DNA of 64,000 nucleotides, from NCBI RefSeq assembly GCF_014645735.1, contig NZ_BMMH01000009.1:124001-188000 (forward strand), given 5' to 3'. Below are positions 17,868 through 26,551 of this stretch, piece by piece. Made by a program: the position numbers and the translations under genes. Origin of the DNA: Nocardia jinanensis (GTDB lineage: Bacteria > Actinomycetota > Actinomycetes > Mycobacteriales > Mycobacteriaceae). The notes beneath the pieces were generated by a model. It worked only from the letters and a program-made list of their open reading frames with translations. It had not been told where the DNA came from and searched no databases. Numbering within the stretch: the stretch's first letter is position 1; each line of letters opens with the position of its first letter.

Positions 17868-19312
17868 TGCCGGTTGTCGAGATCGCCCTGACCGAGACAC
17901 GGCTGTGGGCGTGGAGCGCGAACACCCATACCGACCTCACGCCGTCGGTCGTGCCCAGCGGCGACGGCCGCAGCCTGGTGGTCGGGGAGCCGCTGGCGCC
18001 GCCGTCGATCGCGGTATCGCCGGCGCAGCTGATCACCGCCGACCGCATCGCCTACGACCCGGGTATGCCGACGCCCGAAGAGGCGCTGACCGCGGTGTTC
18101 GGTCATACGCTGGCACAACTGCGGATACCCACCCCGTGTGAGCGACTCACCGTCGTCCACCCGACCGAATGGGATCCGCATCGGCTGGCCGTACTGGAGT
18201 CCGCGGCCCGTCGCCACAGCGGTCACGTGACGTTGGAGACGGTCGCTGTCCGGTCGGTCACCACCGGGCAGCGGATCCGTGATGTGCGCACCGTGATACT
18301 GGAATTCGGTCCGCTGTCCACCACCGCCTCCACGGTGGTCCCGACGGAGCACGGGCCCCGGCTCGAATACTGCGAACACGAACCGGCGCTGGCCGCCGCC
18401 GAGATCGCGGCACAGGAAGACGGGGTCCTACGCTTCGACGCTCTGCTCGAACGGCTCCTGCACGGCTGCCGGGTGAGTTCGGTGATCGTGGTGGGCCGCA
18501 CCGACGCCGGGTTCCTCGACCGGATCGGCGCGGCCGTCGCCGATCGTTGCGGCGGTGCCGAGCTACTGGTGGTGGCCGGTACGGATCTGGTGCGGGTGCG
18601 CCGGAGCGAGCCCGACGACCATCGCCCGTCCCTGCCCCCGGCCGATGCCGAGACCGAGTGGCTGCAGCCACTACGCGAACGCGCGGCCGCTACCAGGCCA
18701 CCACGTTCCCGGACCCCTTTCTACCTCGGTGCCGCCGCCGTGCTGGTCGTCGCGGTGCTAATTGCCGCGGGGGTAGGTATCGCGCGAATATCGGGCGGCG
18801 ACTCCGATGCCACGGCAGCCGCGCCGAGTACCATCTCGGGCCCGGCCGGCGGCGGGGAGGCCACCACCGAGGCCGAACCCGACCCGGGCCCGGTGACCTT
18901 CGGCGCTCTACGGCTGACGATCCCCGACGGCTGGCGCGTCAAGAACCCGTCCGCGGCCCCGGAACAGCGCCTCGAGTTGGTGCCGGATACCGGCCTGCGC
19001 GCCCGTATCGCGGTGGCCCAGCAGCCGGTGGCATCCGATGTCGGCTACGAGCAGATCGCCGCCGATCTGGAAGCGCAGATCGCCCGGCGCCCAGCGGGAT
19101 CGGTCTCCGCGGTCCGCCGCGACGTGGTCTTCGCCGGCCGTCCCGGCCTGGCCTACTCCGAGCATCCAGAGGACGGATCGACCGTTGACTGGCATGTTAT
19201 CGTCGAGCACAGCATCCAGATCAGTATCGGGTGCCAGTATCAGACAGGGGGGCAGGACTCGATCACACCTATCTGTGAAGACCTCGCGAACTCGCTGGAT
19301 GTCACTCCATGA
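17867..19312 (+). CDS. type VII secretion-associated protein, Rv3446c family
   Basis: Encodes 481 aa; its ATG overlaps the eccC stop by one base (TAATG), so translation is coupled. Residues 1-280 form a domain recalling actin/Hsp70-like folds in layout (VEIALTETRLWAWS, then VSSVIVVGRTDAGFLDRIG), followed by one membrane helix near 285-308 (FYLGAAAVLVVAVLIAAGVG), a low-complexity linker and an exported C-terminal domain with LRLTIPDGWRVKNP. The position between eccC and the two WXG100 genes is the same as Rv3446c in mycobacterial ESX-4. Its molecular role is unknown. Confidence 0.82.
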   Translation: MPVVEIALTETRLWAWSANTHTDLTPSVVPSGDGRSLVVGEPLAPPSIAVSPAQLITADRIAYDPGMPTPEEALTAVFGHTLAQLRIPTPCERLTVVHPTEWDPHRLAVLESAARRHSGHVTLETVAVRSVTTGQRIRDVRTVILEFGPLSTTASTVVPTEHGPRLEYCEHEPALAAAEIAAQEDGVLRFDALLERLLHGCRVSSVIVVGRTDAGFLDRIGAAVADRCGGAELLVVAGTDLVRVRRSEPDDHRPSLPPADAETEWLQPLRERAAATRPPRSRTPFYLGAAAVLVVAVLIAAGVGIARISGGDSDATAAAPSTISGPAGGGEATTEAEPDPGPVTFGALRLTIPDGWRVKNPSAAPEQRLELVPDTGLRARIAVAQQPVASDVGYEQIAADLEAQIARRPAGSVSAVRRDVVFAGRPGLAYSEHPEDGSTVDWHVIVEHSIQISIGCQYQTGGQDSITPICEDLANSLDVTP

Positions 19313-19445
19313 ATCCGGCCGGGACATTTTTCCGAAATCCTATGGAACCGATTGGGCAGGGATCTCGTCCAATCATCATGAAGGCAAGTTCGGACCGTTT
19401 GCGGACGCAGGGGGTCCGGATCCGAACTCTTGAAAAGGAGGACCC

Positions 19446-19784
19446 ATGGCGGGCGAAGTCACTACCGATTTTGCGGCGATGGAGACAGCGGCCAAGCACG
19501 TCGAGACCGTGAACAGTGCGCTGGTCAGCGAGCTCGGAAATGTCCGCAACCTGGTTGCGGGCACGCAGGGGAACTGGAAGGGTTCCGCGGCCGGCACGTT
19601 CCGGAAGGTCATGGACGATTACGACCTTCAGTCGAAGCAGTTGAACGACGTACTGGTGGAAATCGCCGGTTTGATCCGTGAGAACGGCAAGGGCTACACG
19701 GCGACCGAGCAGGCGAACCAGGATGCGATCAACGCCGCGGGCGCTTCCGGGGATCTGGGTTCGGGCTCCAGCCTGAAGATCTAG
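19446..19784 (+). CDS. esxU: WXG100-family ESX-4 protein (EsxU-like)
   Basis: Encodes 112 aa. The hairpin of two helices is centred on the WxG turn in GNWKGSAAGTF (about residue 42). The C-terminal region contains YTATE, a match to the YxxxD/E export signal of type VII substrates. AAAGGAGG precedes the ATG. With the next gene it forms the usual WXG100 pair, expected to be secreted as a heterodimer. The EsxU name rests on position after the Rv3446c-like gene, not on a search. Confidence 0.85.
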   Translation: MAGEVTTDFAAMETAAKHVETVNSALVSELGNVRNLVAGTQGNWKGSAAGTFRKVMDDYDLQSKQLNDVLVEIAGLIRENGKGYTATEQANQDAINAAGASGDLGSGSSLKI

Positions 19785-19820
19785 GTATCGCCTTCCGACT
19801 CATAGCCACAAGGAGACACA

Positions 19821-20111
19821 ATGTCTGATGCGATTTCTTATTCCGAAGCCCAGCTGATGACGCTGTCGGGGGACCTGGGGACCTCGCGGGGTCGGCTTCA
19901 GGAAACTCACGACGAACTGCAGGGGTATGTCAACGGTCTGGTTGCCAACTGGGGTGGTGAAGCCCAGACCGCTTACCTCGGCAAGCAGAAGCGCTGGGAC
20001 GACGCGCATATCGCCCTCCTGGACATCATGCAGCGGCTCGCCGATATCGTTCGGGACGGTGCGATCGATATGAGCACCACCGACAAGACGAACGCCAGTC
20101 GCTGGATGTAG
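19821..20111 (+). CDS. esxT: WXG100-family ESX-4 protein (EsxT-like)
   Basis: Encodes 96 aa, the standard WXG100 length. The turn motif is WGG in LVANWGGEAQTAY (about residue 44). No YxxxD/E follows the second helix, so the export signal of the pair probably comes from the partner. AAGGAG lies upstream, and the gap to the partner gene is 36 bp. It is the last gene of the rightward ESX-4 transcript and is followed by a strong terminator hairpin. Confidence 0.85.
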   Translation: MSDAISYSEAQLMTLSGDLGTSRGRLQETHDELQGYVNGLVANWGGEAQTAYLGKQKRWDDAHIALLDIMQRLADIVRDGAIDMSTTDKTNASRWM

Positions 20112-20167
20112 TTCCGGACGCGAGAGGTTCTCGGCATGCCGATCTACCTCGTTCCGCCATCTTTCAG

Positions 20168-20204
20168 GTTGTGCCCCAAGCGAGCAGAGCGCTTGGGGCA
20201 CAAC
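20168..20204. terminator. terminator hairpin between convergent genes
   Basis: Perfect 15-bp stem GTTGTGCCCCAAGCG / CGCTTGGGGCACAAC with a 7-nt loop, followed rightward by CGTTTC. It lies between esxT and the leftward lipoprotein operon and can serve both. Confidence 0.8.
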
Positions 20205-20214
20205 CGTTTCTGCA

Positions 20215-21375
20215 TCAGGGCGCCAGGTCTAGCAGTGTGTACTGGGCCGACGCCTTCTGGTGCAGCTCCTGGATCTGCGTACCCGCGACAATCGCGGCAT
20301 AGCGGCCCACAGTGAACAGGCATTTCAGCGAACCGGTCGTGTCGGGGTTCTCGACGCAGTGCGCATCGGGCATCCCGGGTGGATCGTCAACGGTTCGATA
20401 CTCGGAATCCAATTGGGTCATGAAATAAGCGTGCAAACGGTCGGCGGCTCGGTCGTCGCCTGCTCGGTAGAACTCTGTCTCGCCGAATACGACGAGGTCG
20501 ACCTGCGCGTCTTCGAACGCTCGTTTCGTGAGATCGGGGCGCTGGAGCAGGTGCAGTGCGGTATTCGCGCTCAGCACTGCTTCGGCGACACCATCCGAGG
20601 CGGGTAACGCGTACCCCAGTAGTCCGTCGCGGTCGACGGGCAATTCGGCGAGCTCGTTTTCCGGCGTCGGATCATAATCCTGGAGACGTTCGAATTGCGC
20701 ATCGAAGACTTTGCCGGCGAGGTCGGCGAGTTCGTTCTGATTCGGGGGAATGTCCACACCACCACCGATATAGGTCCACAGCACGAATTCGTCCCGGGCA
20801 GCCGCGGCCGATATCGCCCCGTATTGGCGGGCCTGGCCCTGGGCATCGGCATACCCGGGAATCGGCAGCGTGCCCACTGGTGGGTACCGACTGTGCCATA
20901 TGCCGTCGGCGAGGGCTTTCACCGCCGCGGCGGCATGCTCCGATGTAGTGAACTGCATAACTGTCAGGTCGACGGATCGTCCATGGAGTTCGTCTTCCCG
21001 GCGCTGCCCTATTGTTTCCCAACCGGCGACGAATCCCGGTGCCACGGTCGAGAAATTATCGACGATATTCGGCGGATCGACGCGGGTGAACATCTTCTTC
21101 TGGTATTTCACCCGGGAGAAAACGAGTTTCGGGCTGGTCTCCATGATCAACGGAACATACTCGCCCAGTCGCAGCGACTCCTGGATATCGATAGTCGCCG
21201 GCGTACGAAGTTCCTCCGGTGTCCGCGGTGTCGTCCGGTAGTTCCCGGTCTGCAGAGCCGCGACGTCCACACCAGGATCTTCGGCGCTGTCGCCGGTGCC
21301 GATCCCGCAGCCCGTAGCCACCGCTGTGGCCAATGCGCACACCGCGTTCGCCAGGCGTCTCGGTATCCGCCTCAT
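20215..21375 (-). CDS. lipoprotein of the kinase operon, member 3
   Basis: Encodes 386 aa. A basic start and hydrophobic stretch end in the lipobox ATGC (Cys about 23), so it should be lipid-anchored on the outer face of the membrane. It shares with the other two lipoproteins in this operon the VDVAALQTGNYRTTP-type N-terminus, a LAELPVDRDGLLGYALP segment and the C-terminal block VGRYAAIVAGTQIQELHQKA. This may be the family NCBI labels DUF7373, which was not verified. Function unknown. It is the last of four leftward genes, 16 bp after the kinase; GGGAGGGGGAG precedes the ATG. Confidence 0.75.
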   Translation of the reverse strand: MRRIPRRLANAVCALATAVATGCGIGTGDSAEDPGVDVAALQTGNYRTTPRTPEELRTPATIDIQESLRLGEYVPLIMETSPKLVFSRVKYQKKMFTRVDPPNIVDNFSTVAPGFVAGWETIGQRREDELHGRSVDLTVMQFTTSEHAAAAVKALADGIWHSRYPPVGTLPIPGYADAQGQARQYGAISAAAARDEFVLWTYIGGGVDIPPNQNELADLAGKVFDAQFERLQDYDPTPENELAELPVDRDGLLGYALPASDGVAEAVLSANTALHLLQRPDLTKRAFEDAQVDLVVFGETEFYRAGDDRAADRLHAYFMTQLDSEYRTVDDPPGMPDAHCVENPDTTGSLKCLFTVGRYAAIVAGTQIQELHQKASAQYTLLDLAP

Positions 21376-21391
21376 CGTCTCCCCCTCCCGG

Positions 21392-22960
21392 TCATTCCAC
21401 GATCTCGGCTATCGCGGGCACCATCTTGTCCGTCAAGGTGTCCGGTGACTGCTCGGTCCACACCTGGAACGCCTGGACGGTGGCAATATCGTCGACGACA
21501 ACGATTTGTGCCGTCGCGTTCAGGAACGAGGTGGGCAATCCTCCGAGCCCGCCGTTCCTGGCGCTGGCGTCGGACCGGGTGACGATGATGACGTCGAGAC
21601 CCTCCGGCAACGTGAAACCCATCGACGATAATTTGCGGGGAGACTCTTCGTTGCGCAGCGGTCGGTATGCATCGCTATAGCGAAACCCGATGTCCCGCAG
21701 GTAATTCGCTTGTGGTGATCCGTCCAGGGCGGCCGAGAACAGCGAATTCCCGTAGTTGAACGCGGCCACGGTCTTGCCGCCGAATTCCGGATGCGCGGAT
21801 CGGACCCGGGCCAGATCCGGGCCGGTGGGGGACGCACTGCCCGCATCGGATATGAGGTAGGCGCCGACCGCCACGGCGAGCAGGACGACGACGGCAAGTG
21901 ATGCCGACACCAGGGTCCGGCGCAGTCGGCCGGTCCTGGATTTCGAAATTGCCGGACCCGTTCCGTAGCCGTCCCGGGGCTGCGTGACGATAGTTTCCTG
22001 TCCGGGCGGCAGGAGCCGGTTGCCGGTGGGCGGGTATCCGGTGTGAGCGGCCTGTGGGGCCGGGACCACTGGTGTGGTCGCCCCGAATCCGTCTCGGGTA
22101 GCGGGAAAGTGGTGACGGCCGGTGAAGGCCGCCTCCGCTTCGGCGACGAGTTCGCGGCAGGTGCCGTAGCGTTCCCCCGGATTCTTCGCGAGCACCCGGG
22201 CGAAGACGTGATCGAGGGCGCCCGGTAGGTCCGGGCGTATCGCCGTGATCTGCGGCGGTGGTTCGTTCAGATGCCCCATCATGACCACGGCCGGGACCGT
22301 GGAGGGGTAGGGGTTCTCGCCGGCCAGTAGCCGGTAGAACGAGCAGCCGAGGCTGTAGATATCGGAGCGGTGGTCGACGTGCCGGCCGAGTAGCTGTTCC
22401 GGTGACGCGTAGGCCACCGTCGCCATGAATTTGCCTGTAGCCGTGAGATTCTGGCTGTCCTCGACGGATTTGGCCACCCCGAAATCGGTGAGTAGCACCC
22501 GTTCCTCGTCGTCGTCGGGGGAGTTGGACAGCAGGAAGTTCGCGGGCTTGATATCACGGTGGAGCAGGCGCCTGCGGTGCGCGTAGTCGAGTCCCTTGCC
22601 CACTTCCGAGATGATGTGCAGCGCACGGCTCGGTGTCATGACCGCCGTGCCCTTCCGAGCCTCCTCGGACGCATCGGTGCCCGGAACGAACTTCATGGCG
22701 ATCCACAGGCGTCCGCTTTCTTCGCCACGGTTGTAGACCGGCACGATATTCGGATGGTCCAAACCCGCGGCCAGATCACCTTCGCGCTCGAATCGGGCCC
22801 GGAACTCCGGATCGCTGGACAGGTCCTCGTCGAGGATCTTGATCGCATCCTGGCGGGGCAGCCTGGGATGCTGCCCCAGGTACACCGCGCCCATACCACC
22901 GCTGCCGAGCAATCGAGTCAGTCGGTAGCCGCCGACCACGGCACCGGGCGGCAACGCCAT
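21392..22960 (-). CDS. transmembrane Ser/Thr protein kinase with half-SBP-like outer domain
   Basis: Encodes 522 aa from ATG 22960, selected because GAGGAGG lies 6 nt upstream; an ATG 18 nt earlier has none. The PknB-type kinase (about residues 10-270) has GSGGMGAVY, the Lys in AIKIL, HRDIKPANFLL, DFGVAKS and SPEQLL, so it looks active. After a linker and one membrane helix (about 347-369), the exported part has HPEFGGKTVAAFNYGN, GSPQANYLRDIGFRY and a C-terminal VWTEQSPDTLTDKMVPAIAEIV. These resemble the C-lobe of iron-siderophore binding proteins. The ligand is not known. It lies between lipoprotein genes in one operon. Confidence 0.85.
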   Translation of the reverse strand: MALPPGAVVGGYRLTRLLGSGGMGAVYLGQHPRLPRQDAIKILDEDLSSDPEFRARFEREGDLAAGLDHPNIVPVYNRGEESGRLWIAMKFVPGTDASEEARKGTAVMTPSRALHIISEVGKGLDYAHRRRLLHRDIKPANFLLSNSPDDDEERVLLTDFGVAKSVEDSQNLTATGKFMATVAYASPEQLLGRHVDHRSDIYSLGCSFYRLLAGENPYPSTVPAVVMMGHLNEPPPQITAIRPDLPGALDHVFARVLAKNPGERYGTCRELVAEAEAAFTGRHHFPATRDGFGATTPVVPAPQAAHTGYPPTGNRLLPPGQETIVTQPRDGYGTGPAISKSRTGRLRRTLVSASLAVVVLLAVAVGAYLISDAGSASPTGPDLARVRSAHPEFGGKTVAAFNYGNSLFSAALDGSPQANYLRDIGFRYSDAYRPLRNEESPRKLSSMGFTLPEGLDVIIVTRSDASARNGGLGGLPTSFLNATAQIVVVDDIATVQAFQVWTEQSPDTLTDKMVPAIAEIVE

Positions 22961-23057
22961 TCGTTCCTCCTCGTCCATACGACCGCCCGTCGGGCGTGCT
23001 GTCGTGGTTTCCGCTCAGCGGCGAGATACGTATCGCCCCGGCGCTGGGCGGTAGGGG

Positions 23058-24293
23058 TTATCCGGGCGCCCGGCTGTTCGCGAGCACGGAGTACTGGGCG
23101 GCCGCGGCCTGATACAACTCCGGCGCCGGGAGGTCGCCCAGGCCGTAGGAATCGACCACGGCCACATAGCGCTCGTACACGAGCACGCAATAGAACCGTT
23201 CGGACATGACCGAAGAGACTGCTCGTTGGATGCACCGGGCGTCGGCGATACCCGGTGGTCCGGGGATCTCCTCGTCGTACTCGGCCGGACGTGACAGCCT
23301 CGCCTGCAATGCGAAAGCGTGTTCGGTAGAGGCGGTGCGATAGACCGTCGCCTCGTTCCGGGCGACCAGATCCACTCTGTACCTCGTGTAGTCCGCTATC
23401 TGATCGGCGTCGTTCTCGAAGTGGATATGCGCCGCGGGTGGGTAGGCGCCGGCGAGACCGTTGTACGCGGCGCTGCCCGGATACTGCGCCGGCAGGGTGG
23501 TACTCATGACGCCCTCCGGATCGGTGGGCAGGTCGAGGATATCGTCCGGCGGTGTCGGCGTCAGATCCTTCATGGCCGCGAACTGGAGATCGAACAGAGT
23601 CTTCAACCAGTCGGTCATCCGGTCCGCCTGATCGGCGGGCGCTGTGAACGATGCGGCTACGACGTAGGACCCTTTGGCTGCGAAGGCCTGTGCGTGATCA
23701 CGGGTCGGTGCGCGACCCGCCCGGGCCTTGTCGTGGCCCGCGATCACCAGCTTCTCGCGGCCGGGTGAGCGCTGATCCGCGGCTGTGTTGTACTCGGTGG
23801 CGGCCGTGCGGGCGTAATCGTCGTTGCCGAACCTCAGCAGGGCGACGAGGCCGTCCATCGCCCGGCGCGGGTCGTTGTTCACCCTGGAGGTGACGGCGCC
23901 CGCGATGAGGTAATTCCTGTCCGATATCGGTGCGAATTCCTCCGGTAGCAGGGAGGGGCTGGTGCCCCGTGCGACCAGTTGGGTTTCGTTCAGATAGCGA
24001 AGTTCCGGATCCACATCGTGTGGGGAGATGAGGAACCCGAGCATTCGCCGCGCTTCGAGCGAGTACACATCCGAGTCCGTGGTGACCTCCATTTCGAATG
24101 CGGAGGGCTCGGTGGGGAACAAGCCGGCATCGAGTTGGCTCAGCTCCACCGGGGTCATACCCGGGGTGGCGCGGCCGGTGATCGTGTCACCGCACGCGGT
24201 GCCCACCACCGCCGCGGCGAGCGCAAGCAGCGCCAACAGTATCCGGCTGCGCGGTGCCCTGGATCCGGACCCGTGGGTTTCCGCTTTCCGCAA
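23058..24293 (-). CDS. lipoprotein of the kinase operon, member 2
   Basis: Encodes 411 aa. The hydrophobic leader ILLALLALAAAVVGTAC ends in a lipobox (Cys about 34). The mature part repeats the pattern of its neighbours: VELSQLDAGLFPTEP near the start, ILDLPTDPEGVMSTTLP in the middle and VYERYVAVVDSYGLGDL with ELYQAAAAQYSVLA at the end. It is clearly related to, but diverged from, the other two. Only 10 bp separate it from the upstream lipoprotein gene and 97 bp from the kinase, supporting a single leftward transcript. Confidence 0.72.
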   Translation of the reverse strand: MRKAETHGSGSRAPRSRILLALLALAAAVVGTACGDTITGRATPGMTPVELSQLDAGLFPTEPSAFEMEVTTDSDVYSLEARRMLGFLISPHDVDPELRYLNETQLVARGTSPSLLPEEFAPISDRNYLIAGAVTSRVNNDPRRAMDGLVALLRFGNDDYARTAATEYNTAADQRSPGREKLVIAGHDKARAGRAPTRDHAQAFAAKGSYVVAASFTAPADQADRMTDWLKTLFDLQFAAMKDLTPTPPDDILDLPTDPEGVMSTTLPAQYPGSAAYNGLAGAYPPAAHIHFENDADQIADYTRYRVDLVARNEATVYRTASTEHAFALQARLSRPAEYDEEIPGPPGIADARCIQRAVSSVMSERFYCVLVYERYVAVVDSYGLGDLPAPELYQAAAAQYSVLANSRAPG

Positions 24294-24303
24294 CTCTTCC
24301 CCC

Positions 24304-25512
24304 TCAGCCGTGCAGGAGCAGGGCGTACTGTGCCGAGGTCTTCTGATGAAGATCCTGGATCTGTCCGCCCTCCACCTGCGCGAAATACCGTCCTGTCCGG
24401 AGCACGCAGAAAGACGACGGGTTCTCGTACGCCGCGACCTGCCTGCTGAAGCATTCGGCTTTCCCGTCGATTCCCTTCGGCGCTTCGATCACGCGGCTGC
24501 CTCCCGAATCGTTCGTGCCGGGCCGGAAGTTCTCGTACAGCGCCTCGGCCCCCCGGAGCGTCTCGCTGCGCACGACCACCGATTCGCCCAGCGCGATACC
24601 TGTGACCTGTCCGGTATCGAGAAAGTCCAGGTTCGTGATCCCGGTCAGGGCGTATACCGCGCCCCGGCCGCGAAATGCATCCGGTGGACCGAACATCGCG
24701 ATCGTCTGCGGACTCTTCGGAAGAGTGAGTGCCAGCACTCCGTCCGGATCGAGTGCGATCTCGTTCAACTGCTCCGGTGGAGTGGGCTCGAATTCGTCGA
24801 GCAGCGGCATCTGGATATCGAGCAGGGATTCGGTGCGTTGCACCATCGCCGGCAGGTCGGCTCTCCCGGACCGGTCGTCGTACTTGACGAAAACGACATA
24901 GCGGTCGTGGGCGGTCCAGCTACCCAGCGATGCGTTTCCCGGTCGCCAATGTGCCTTGCCCTGCGGGTATTTCGACAGTTGGACCGGCCGGTTGTCGGCG
25001 TTGAACGTGAAGTCGTCGCGTTCCAGACCTACGGCGACGGATTCGGCGGTCGCCGCGTCGGGGAACATCAGCACCGCGATGCTCAGCTGTTGCACGCTGC
25101 CCGGGTCGCCTTCGGTCGACCAGGTATGGACCCAGCCCGCAACCAGATCCGCGGCGACCTCGTCGAAGGTGTCGTTGACGACCAGTGCCTGCATATCCCG
25201 GCGATCCAGTACCACGGGCCCGCCCGTGCCCACGATTCGGTCGACATAGCCGGGATCGGCTTCGAAAGGGAGGGCCACGAAGTCGCCCAGTCGCTGGCCC
25301 TCTCGATAGCGTGCGGCCTCGTTGTCTTCGGCCGCTCCGAATTCGACCGGTTCCGTCGGGTAGTTGCCCACGTCGAGCCCCGACAGGTCCGGCTCGGCAC
25401 GGACCGCCTCACCGGCCACCACCGAGCCGCAACCCGCGACGGCCGTCGATACCACCCCCACCACCAGCGTGGCGCAAACCCTGCGCAGCACAGCCGGTCC
25501 CGGTCGGCGCAT
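24304..25512 (-). CDS. lipoprotein of the kinase operon, member 1
   Basis: Encodes 402 aa from ATG 25512, which has GAGGGGG upstream. The signal sequence ends in VAGC (Cys about 28). Shared features are LSGLDVGNYPTEPVEF, EIALDPDGVLALTLP and the C-terminal TGRYFAQVEGGQIQDLHQKT, nearly the same block as in member 3. As first gene of the leftward set it is probably behind the promoter in the 170-bp gap to lpqU. No enzymatic motif is visible; an outer-surface sensing or binding role with the kinase is inference only. Confidence 0.75.
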   Translation of the reverse strand: MRRPGPAVLRRVCATLVVGVVSTAVAGCGSVVAGEAVRAEPDLSGLDVGNYPTEPVEFGAAEDNEAARYREGQRLGDFVALPFEADPGYVDRIVGTGGPVVLDRRDMQALVVNDTFDEVAADLVAGWVHTWSTEGDPGSVQQLSIAVLMFPDAATAESVAVGLERDDFTFNADNRPVQLSKYPQGKAHWRPGNASLGSWTAHDRYVVFVKYDDRSGRADLPAMVQRTESLLDIQMPLLDEFEPTPPEQLNEIALDPDGVLALTLPKSPQTIAMFGPPDAFRGRGAVYALTGITNLDFLDTGQVTGIALGESVVVRSETLRGAEALYENFRPGTNDSGGSRVIEAPKGIDGKAECFSRQVAAYENPSSFCVLRTGRYFAQVEGGQIQDLHQKTSAQYALLLHG

Positions 25513-25682
25513 CGCGGCCCCCTCGTGATTTCGATCTGGCGGAATCCTACTGCACACGGGACTTCGGGCTCGTGGCCGGCGCGGGTCCCCTCCCGTCCAC
25601 CAGCCACTGCCGGGCGAAGGGATCCGGGCCGCTCACGGGGCCCCGGCCAGGTGGGACGGTTCCGGGGTGGTGCGCGGTCTGG

Positions 25683-26420
25683 ATGATGGAGGATGTGCGT
25701 CCCCGCAGGTTCGGCCCCCTCGCCGCTTCGATCGTCGCGTTACTGCTCACCGGGTGTGGGGGTGGCGAGGATCTGGTGCCCATTCCCGAGGGGATCCCAC
25801 CCGGCCCCGGCGTCTCGGTCCCCGCGATCGATATCGACGCCCCTGGCCGAACCGCCACTCAGTTGAATTCCTGGGCCGCCGAGCATGCCGGTGCGCTGGA
25901 GATACCGGCAACCGCGCTGGAGGCGTACGGGTACGCGGCGGCGGTGATGGATCGGGCGCGGCCCGATTGCGGTATCGGCTGGACCACGTTGGCGGGAATC
26001 GGCAGTGTGGAGAGCGACCACGGCCGCCATCGCGGGGCGCAGGTGCGTGACGACGGACGGGTGGAACCGTCGATCATCGGGATTCCGTTGGACGGGGCGC
26101 CGGGGGTCGCGGAGATAAGGGATACCGACGACGGCCGTCTCGACGGGGACCGGGTTTTCGATCGGGCGGTGGGACCGATGCAGTTCATCCCGGAGACCTG
26201 GCGCAAATGGGGAGTCGACGCGAACGGGGACGGGGTCGCCGATCCGCACAGTATCGACGACGCGGCGCTGACCGCCGCCAGGTATCTGTGTGTGAGCGGC
26301 GGGACCCTCCGCACTGCCGACGGATGGAGCCGGGCGCTGTTCACCTACAACAGGTCGGAGAGCTATATGAAGACCGTCCGGGATCGGGCCGCGGCCTACA
26401 GCGTCGGCCGCCGTGTCTGA
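25683..26420 (+). CDS. lpqU: lytic transglycosylase-like lipoprotein (LpqU homologue)
   Basis: Encodes 245 aa. The leader LAASIVALLLTGC gives a lipobox. The transglycosylase fold is shown by GWTTLAGIGSVESDHGRH (catalytic Glu in VES), AVGPMQFIPETWRKWGVDANGDG and ALTAARYLCVSGG, as in SLT/MltB-type enzymes that cleave peptidoglycan glycan strands to 1,6-anhydro ends. Synteny lpqU-eno-ftsB-DUF501-ppx matches Rv1022-Rv1026. Start choice is uncertain: ATG 25683, 25686 or GTG 25695. Confidence 0.85.
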   Translation: MMEDVRPRRFGPLAASIVALLLTGCGGGEDLVPIPEGIPPGPGVSVPAIDIDAPGRTATQLNSWAAEHAGALEIPATALEAYGYAAAVMDRARPDCGIGWTTLAGIGSVESDHGRHRGAQVRDDGRVEPSIIGIPLDGAPGVAEIRDTDDGRLDGDRVFDRAVGPMQFIPETWRKWGVDANGDGVADPHSIDDAALTAARYLCVSGGTLRTADGWSRALFTYNRSESYMKTVRDRAAAYSVGRRV

Positions 26421-26551
26421 GGTGATGCCGGAACTGCGGCGGACACTGCGGGGCGGCGGATGGACTGGCCGCAACCGGGCCTATTAGGCTCGCAATCGCA
26501 CGGCTCGTCCCCGATAACTACCGTGCCAGCAGCCGAAGGAGTGTTGTTTTC

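Noticed and set aside
24028..25686. 552-codon plus-strand frame antisense to the lipoprotein genes
   Set aside because: The opposite strand has lipoboxes, ribosome-binding sites and paralogous blocks; the plus frame has none.
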